A program made the translations under genes and the position numbers. DNA of 64,000 bases from Dipteronia dyeriana. Taxonomy: Eukaryota; Streptophyta; Magnoliopsida; Sapindales; Sapindaceae. The notes beneath the pieces are model-generated. The model searched no databases and was not told where the DNA came from. It saw only the letters and a list, made by a program, of their open reading frames with translations. This document shows positions 58,330 through 64,000 of the stretch, one piece after another. Every line of letters begins with the position of its first letter. The first letter of the stretch is position 1. The stretch spans positions 96,734,652 to 96,798,651 of the forward strand of contig CM065299.1 in assembly GCA_032871835.1 (NCBI GenBank), written 5' to 3'.

Positions 58330-59480
58330 GGGGTCAAAGAGAAATTTTCCACTCTCCCAGCCTAAATCATGGCTCAAAGTCGAGATGTACCATAAAAATA
58401 CCCCGCGGAAGTGTGGAGGGATCGCCGAGCTTCAAAACTATCAGGAAAGAAGCTAGGCACGGCCAGGACGAACCCCCACGCTGACGAATTCAGGCTTCTC
58501 AAGGCCACCTATCTGGGAACATCGGTTCCTGGGGTCGGGATCCTCAACCACCTCGTAAAAGTCAAGGGGGGTCGCCAAGGTCAAGAAACATTCGAAAGAA
58601 GCCTGACAAGTAAAGTAAGCCTCATCCGGGTTAAAACTTTCAGAGGTCAAACTTAATTCATAACATGAACGAGAAGCCTACCAACCTCTCAAGAAGCCCG
58701 CTGTCCCCTCCGTGATACGAGGAGAAAGAGGGCATCTAAACGCATCAGATCCGTGTTACCTCCCAAGAATGCCTACCAAAGCGTCCTTTCCAAGCTTCCG
58801 AGAATAGAACCAAAGCATAGATCTATCTCGCTCTACAAAGATTACGAACAGCTAGTCCAGTGACCTCCATGAAGAATCATGCCATGAGTACACACTGGAT
58901 CGTATCCACATAATAACCAATATTTACGTGCAAGTTAAGAGTTCGATCCTAAAAATGAAACAAACTTATCTTCGTCAACAGTATCATCGTTTCCGCTATT
59001 CACTCGGAGTTAACAACTTTTAAATAAAGAATCCCGCCCGATAATGAGGGAACAGATTCATAGAACCGTGGCGGGATATCAGTGAATTCAAACCTACTTT
59101 GACCAAATATAAGTAGGGCCAAGCATGGTAATGAGAGGGGAGGAGAAAAAGCAGAGTATAGGAAAAGGAAAAGAGAGACGACAAAACCAAAGGGAGAGAT
59201 CGACAAACAGAAAGAAAAGGGGGCCTAAATTCTGTAAACAGAACACGGCCACCGTAATATCCACTATTTGACTAGCAAAATGTTATCACCTTCCTACGGT
59301 CTAGAGAGACTGTGAGCATATGGGAGAGAGAATCTTGTATATCACAAATAATCAATAATAAAGCCTCCACTTGCTATTGTTATACAAACATTCATTTTTA
59401 TATGAGCAGGTTAGGTATGAAGAGTGCCGACCCCAGCCACCACCTTCGTGGTAGTGGTCTCGAGGGTGTTAATCGGAATT
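58330..59480 (+). repeat. Likely 3' LTR of the Tat element
   Basis: This GC-richer stretch has an AATATAAG box at 59106-59113, a purine-rich leader after it, and an AATAAA at 59357-59362 followed by about 100 bp, in the order expected for U3-R-U5. Beyond about 59480 the composition reverts to AT-rich MULE-C sequence. Its left boundary and TG/CA ends are not clear, and no matching 5' copy was found. Open frame 58411-58656 is not coding in any way I recognise. Confidence 0.45.
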
Positions 59481-59611
59481 TCTCATATTGAGCAAATTTC
59501 CCGTTAAAACATGCTACCGACAAGTATGTAATTAAAATGACATTAAAAACAATCACATAACACATGTAATTTGAACATGTTCTACAAATTCATAAAATAA
59601 TTAAAATACGA

Positions 59612-59815
59612 TACAGTTAACCCTATATAGTTCATTGAATTACTAAATATTTCAAAAGCAATCTCTAAACAAAATATTTCAAAGTTGACCACACTACAGT
59701 TAACCTAATCTTCATCTATTGAATTGCTAAATATTTCAAATCAATCTCTAAACAAAATATTCTACAGTTAACCACGCTATAGTTAACCTAATCTTCGTTC
59801 ATTGAATTGCCGCGA
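59612..59815. repeat. Tandem repeat of about 84 bp
   Basis: agttaaccctatatagttca (59615), agttaacctaatcttcatct (59699) and agttaacctaatcttcgttc (59782) start successive units containing tgaattgctaaatatttcaa and caatctctaaacaaaatatt. Confidence 0.85.
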
Positions 59816-59994
59816 TCACGCAACACACTTTCACTCTAACTTATGAACTTATGTTTACAGTGAGGGTTTATCATTTTGTTATATGACCATGTGTCCCTTG
59901 GATATACCAAATACTGATTCAGGTCTTCATCTTCATTAATAACCATCTGCATTCAAACAATTTGCAATACACTGTTAAAAATTATTTCCAAAAT

Positions 59995-60052
59995 GATTAC
60001 ACGATATAATATAAAATACATTACACGATGTAATATAAAATACATTACACGA
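59995..60052. repeat. Short direct repeat of about 27 bp
   Basis: attacacgatataatataaa and attacacgatgtaatataaa follow each other, with a third attacacgat. Confidence 0.75.
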
Positions 60053-61670
60053 TAAAATTATAAACAATATACTTAAGCCAATACCAGATGCAATTTTATA
60101 ATTTTAACACATCTTCAATCATCACAAATCATTTCCTAACCTAGAAAATCAATCAATAATTATAAACATATATGTATATATCCCCTGATCAATTTTTTAG
60201 CACAACTGTAAGCTGCAACTCACATGGTAAATGAGCACACCACAGAACAACAAAAATTCTCAGTTTTATTTACAAGTCATAACCTATAAAACAACAATGG
60301 TCCTAACAGGACTGTTCCACACTCAATATAAAGTAAAATCTACAAATTAGTATGCTTCTTAGCCTTTGTGTTACATTCAAGCGACACATAACCACTTGCC
60401 AATTTGAGTATATTGTTAGTTGTCCATTTGCTAAATGAACAATGATTGTAGAAATTCAAGACCGAATGAATTGTCCTTACTCTAAATTCAAGCAATTGTT
60501 TCATAGAAAAACTCAATTAAAATATATGCGTAATCCCTTTTTAGACACATACATTTATATTAATTTATCTATCTTCGCATTACACGTGAGACACATGTTA
60601 GCGTATTACCGTAAATCTCAGGTCTTACATACTAACAATTGACACACATGGGCATAGAAAATTTTCATAGAATTTCCAAACAAATTTGGGTTGTCATAAA
60701 AATTGAAGAAACAGTAACTAATATAATCACCTAATTAAATATATAAGAATCTAGTTGAAGCTAGCATAGACCACATAGCACTTTTATTGTGTGAGTATGT
60801 GACTGCAGCAGTGAGTGTGTGTGATGATCTATTGTAGTTGATGTAGGTCCGGACTCAAATGAACGATTTTGATAATGCCCTTTTTTTTTAACAAATAACA
60901 TAGTTTTTCAATTCAAGAAAAGTATGGGTTAACAAAAACTAATGTTGAAGCTACACAACAAGCATTCATTCAACCTTAAATCTTAAAACACATATTTTCG
61001 AAGCAAACAATGTGACCCAAGTTTTTCTAATTATTATTTTTTTCTTAAATTATTTGTTTTAACTCATCTAAACCTAACCAAAATCTCATCAATTTCATGT
61101 AAAAGCTTATCACTATGAGGAATTAACAGTTCAAGACAAATTAAATTAACATCAATTTGAATACACACAAACCTATTTCAAATCAGAAAAGAAAAATCAT
61201 ATTCGGAAAACCTAATTTCACAAATCAATCCATAAAACCCAAACAGATTTAAATCTTATTTTGGATTCAAGAACATACCTTTATCGATTTTTGATGAAAG
61301 CTTCGTCTTCGTCAACGATAGGTTATTCGACTTCGTCAAGATTCATCTTCGTTCGAGTGAAGATTCATTTTCATCTTCAAACTCTCTAAAGCCACTTTCT
61401 CTCTCTGTAAAACCTCATGTCTATCTCTATGTAAACAACACCCTCTGTTTTTTTTACGGTTTTACACTTTTACTTTAACAATTTATTAATTATATATTTT
61501 TCTTTTAAAATTTTTAAAACAAATAAAATATCTGACACATCATTTTCCACTGAGGGCATTTATGTCTAAAAAAGTTTTCTCTTGAATAAAAACAATCAAC
61601 TTATTGAACATATATGTTATTGAATAAAGGCTTAATTTTATGCCTATTTAGAAAAGCCCCCTATAAATTA

Positions 61671-62780
61671 ATACATTATATTTTACAAAATTATTTAAAA
61701 AAATAAGTTTTAAGTAAATTTTAAAAAAGGTAAAGTTGTAATTTCATTTAAAGTCAAAAGCATAATCATTCTCTCTTTACTTTTCCTCCCATTTTTTGGA
61801 GGATTAAAATGAGTGGATCTCACCCATCAAATTTTTGTCCCAATGAGTGGATGATATATGCATGTTGTTTGGTATTTAAAATATTGTTACATATATCATC
61901 CATGTTGTTTGGTATTGAAAATATAGTTGAATTGATAAATTGGTGTGCCCTTATATAAATTAAAAGGTAATAAAAAATTGGAGGGTATTATTATTTCTCT
62001 CCAATTATTCCTCCCCCTTCTCATCCGCCAAATGATCGACGAATTGTTTTTAGTTGGCCTTAAAGGATGAGAGATCCGTCCTCTTCTTCTCTTCCCTCTC
62101 TTGTCCCTCAACCATATAAGGGATTAAAGCTCTCCTACCGTCCCTTCTCTCCACCTATATATTTTCCTCTTATTAAACAAAGCGTACAAGTTTAATATAT
62201 TGAGGACACTTTTCAAGCCTGATTCCTGAATCAATACTATTTATATTTTCTTTTTTAAAAATCAAAATTTAAATAAAGGAAATACATGAGAAAGACAATT
62301 TTAGATCAAAATATGGTCAACTATATCAATTTCTATTTTTTTAATACAAAATATTGAATATTATATAGATGAATAATATTAAATTGTTTAAAAATTATAT
62401 CCAATTAATGCGATATATGAGTCGATTCATCCTTCCGCATACAACTCTCAGTTGTGGGGAGGGTAAAGAGCATCCAACGCAAAGTGGCCTTTCATTCCCT
62501 TGTTTCGTCGTGGTGTAATTACTACACAAATATGTATATTATATATACTATTAATTTACTATATTGTCTGAACATAAAGATTGACAAATACTTTAGGTTC
62601 AATAATTTAAATAACCTAGTATTATTTTATATAAATATAGTTTTTAAATAATGATAGGATTCTCAAATTTTTCCTTAATTTTTTTTCTAAATATATATAG
62701 CATATAAGGTGTCATTTATAAGATATTGACACCGTTACACACGAATTTATGAAAAAATTTAGGAAACTTGATCATACTCA
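61671..62780. other. Intergenic stretch, no gene seen
   Basis: It contains a short direct repeat of catgttgtttggtatt (about 61861 and 61901) with atatatcatcc beside it. Open frames 61896-62111 (-) and 62454-62651 (+) show no domain. Confidence 0.4.
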
Positions 62781-63590
62781 TAGGCGGTGTTTGGTTGGGT
62801 GGAATGGAGTGGAATGAAATGAAATGGAATGGAAAGAAATTCATTCAATTTATTTGGTTTGTAAAATTCCAATGGAATGAGCATTTTGGTGGAATGGGGA
62901 TTCCACCATTTTGGTGGAATGGGGATTCCACCATTTTGGTGGAATGAGAATTCCATCCAAAAACCAATGGAATGCCCATTCCATTCCAATAACATATTTT
63001 CTTTCCAAAAATAACCTTCTATCCCACAACTCAATTCCACAAATACCCTCATTTCCAAAAATAATATATATATTTATAATAGTATGATATAATATTTATT
63101 ATTATTATTGCATATAATATATTATTATATATATAATATTTATATTTTTATACAAAATATATTATATAATTTATAATTTAATATTTTATTATTATTATCC
63201 AAAAAATATATATATATTATATTATAATGTATATATAATTTATACTTTTATATTTTATTATTATTATCCAAAATGAACATTATATTTTCTAATTATATAT
63301 ATTATTATTATATATATATACACATTATATAATTATATATAATATTTATATATTTAATAATATTAATATTAATAATATCAATATTTATTATATATATATA
63401 TAATATTTATAATATATATTATTATATAATTTATACTCTTATATTGTATTATTATTATCCAAAATGAACATTATATTTTCTAATTATATATATTATTATT
63501 ATATTAATTATATATAATATTAATATTAATAATATCAATATTTCTAATATATAATATATCATAATATATATTTTATAATATATATTATTA

Positions 63591-63629
<39 letters not shown>

Positions 63630-63870
63630 TTTATCCATAATATATAATGTTATTATATATGTTTTGTAACTAAGGGTATTTTGATCAAAATACAGTTGAT
63701 TCCATTCCATTCCATTTAGGTGTTAACCAAACAAAATATTACTGATTCAGTTATTGATTCTAAAGTTCCAACCAAACAAAGAAATCAGATTTCCATTCCT
63801 TTCCATTCCAATTATCATTCTCATTATCATTCCAATTCCCATTTCACCATGGTAACTAAACGCCACCATA
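62781..63870. mobile_element. Foldback element with GGAAT-rich arms
   Basis: The left end TAGGCGGTGTTTGGTTGGG is mirrored by the right end, reverse-complemented TATGGTGGCGTTTAGTTACC. Both arms are then full of GGAAT/ATTCC motifs (62798-63000 and 63700-63830). The interior (63060-63660) is almost pure A/T. End sequence and size resemble large plant MITEs of hAT or Harbinger descent. A target duplication could not be fixed. Confidence 0.6.
62880..62965. repeat. Palindromic 27-bp tandem units
   Basis: ttttggtggaatggggattc followed by caccatt is repeated three times; each unit is itself a near-palindrome (GGTGGAAT ... ATTCCACC). Confidence 0.85.
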
Positions 63871-64000
63871 GTTTTTTGTCCATTTGTTTTTTTAAATATT
63901 AGAGAGAGCTAAAATTAACATATAATTGGACGAATCCTCCGATTCAGGGTGGTCTCAACCTCACCTACAAATTTCTGAGCTTCCACGTGACCACCAACCA

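Larger units (their letters stand above)
59481..61660. other. Right part of MULE-C, no gene seen
   Basis: AT-rich sequence with local tandem repeats and the right terminal inverted repeat (from about 61590). A CT/GA-rich part at 61300-61430 mirrors the CT-rich part on the left side (49000-49100). No transposase segment was recognised here. Confidence 0.45.
48801..61661. mobile_element. Large TIR Mutator-like element MULE-C, carrying a nested Tat retroelement
   Basis: The left end starts GAGGGGATTCTATTAAATA and the right, reverse-complemented, GGGGGCTTTTCTAAATAGG. The inverted similarity continues for at least 70 bp (AAATTAAGTCTAAATTCAA against AAATTAAGCCTTTATTCAA; then TCGATTGTTTTTAT against TTGATTGTTTTTAT). 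Flanking 9-mers tatatatta (48792-48800) and tataaatta (61662-61670) agree at 8 of 9, as expected for a MULE. Inside are a reduced MULE transposase (49497-49980) and a truncated Ty3/Gypsy element. Total length is 12,861 bp, most of it from later insertion. Confidence 0.7.

Overview
The window looks like nuclear DNA of a eudicot plant. It is AT-rich, has one intron-containing plant gene, and is otherwise almost entirely nested transposable elements and their relics. The species cannot be told from the sequence. The only gene that looks intact is a GH3-family acyl-acid-amido synthetase of the JAR1 (jasmonoyl-amino acid synthetase) type. It lies on the minus strand at 523-3457 with four coding exons (580 codons plus stop), and a 5'UTR intron and TATA box lie upstream. 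Everything downstream of about 5.4 kb is repeat-derived.

Layout. (1) 1-4.6 kb: JAR1-like gene. (2) 5.4-6.9 kb: a long-TIR Mutator-like element (MULE). (3) 6.9-14.0 kb: an array of about 170-bp palindromic monomers, split by an unclassified insertion that is itself split by a 3.7-kb Ac-type hAT element. (4) 14.6-17.8 kb: a second hAT element. (5) 18.5-26.1 kb: a lone copy of the palindromic monomer, a small MULE, a 1.25-kb foldback element, local tandem duplications and a 3' LTR-retrotransposon fragment. (6) 30.5-39.1 kb: a large MULE of the Kaonashi (KI) kind with convergent MURA-type transposase and ULP1-like cysteine protease genes, both broken, between two long arrays of GATCGAG-containing repeats. 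(7) 43.4-47.0 kb: four more non-autonomous hAT elements, one nested in another. (8) 48.8-61.7 kb: a third TIR-MULE whose own transposase is reduced to its two ends. It contains a truncated Tat-lineage Ty3/Gypsy retroelement with the end of RT, RNase H, a second RNase H, integrase, a 100-bp satellite array and an antisense, intron-containing Transposase_28-type gene. (9) 62.8-63.9 kb: a foldback element rich in GGAAT.

Insertions are called from the sequence where possible: matching 8-bp (hAT) or 9-bp (MULE) target-site duplications were located for most elements. All transposon-encoded proteins carry nonsense codons and frameshifts. Many nonsense codons fit C-to-T (or G-to-A) change, as expected for methylated, silenced DNA. 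No rRNA, tRNA, CRISPR array or bacterial-type operon was seen.
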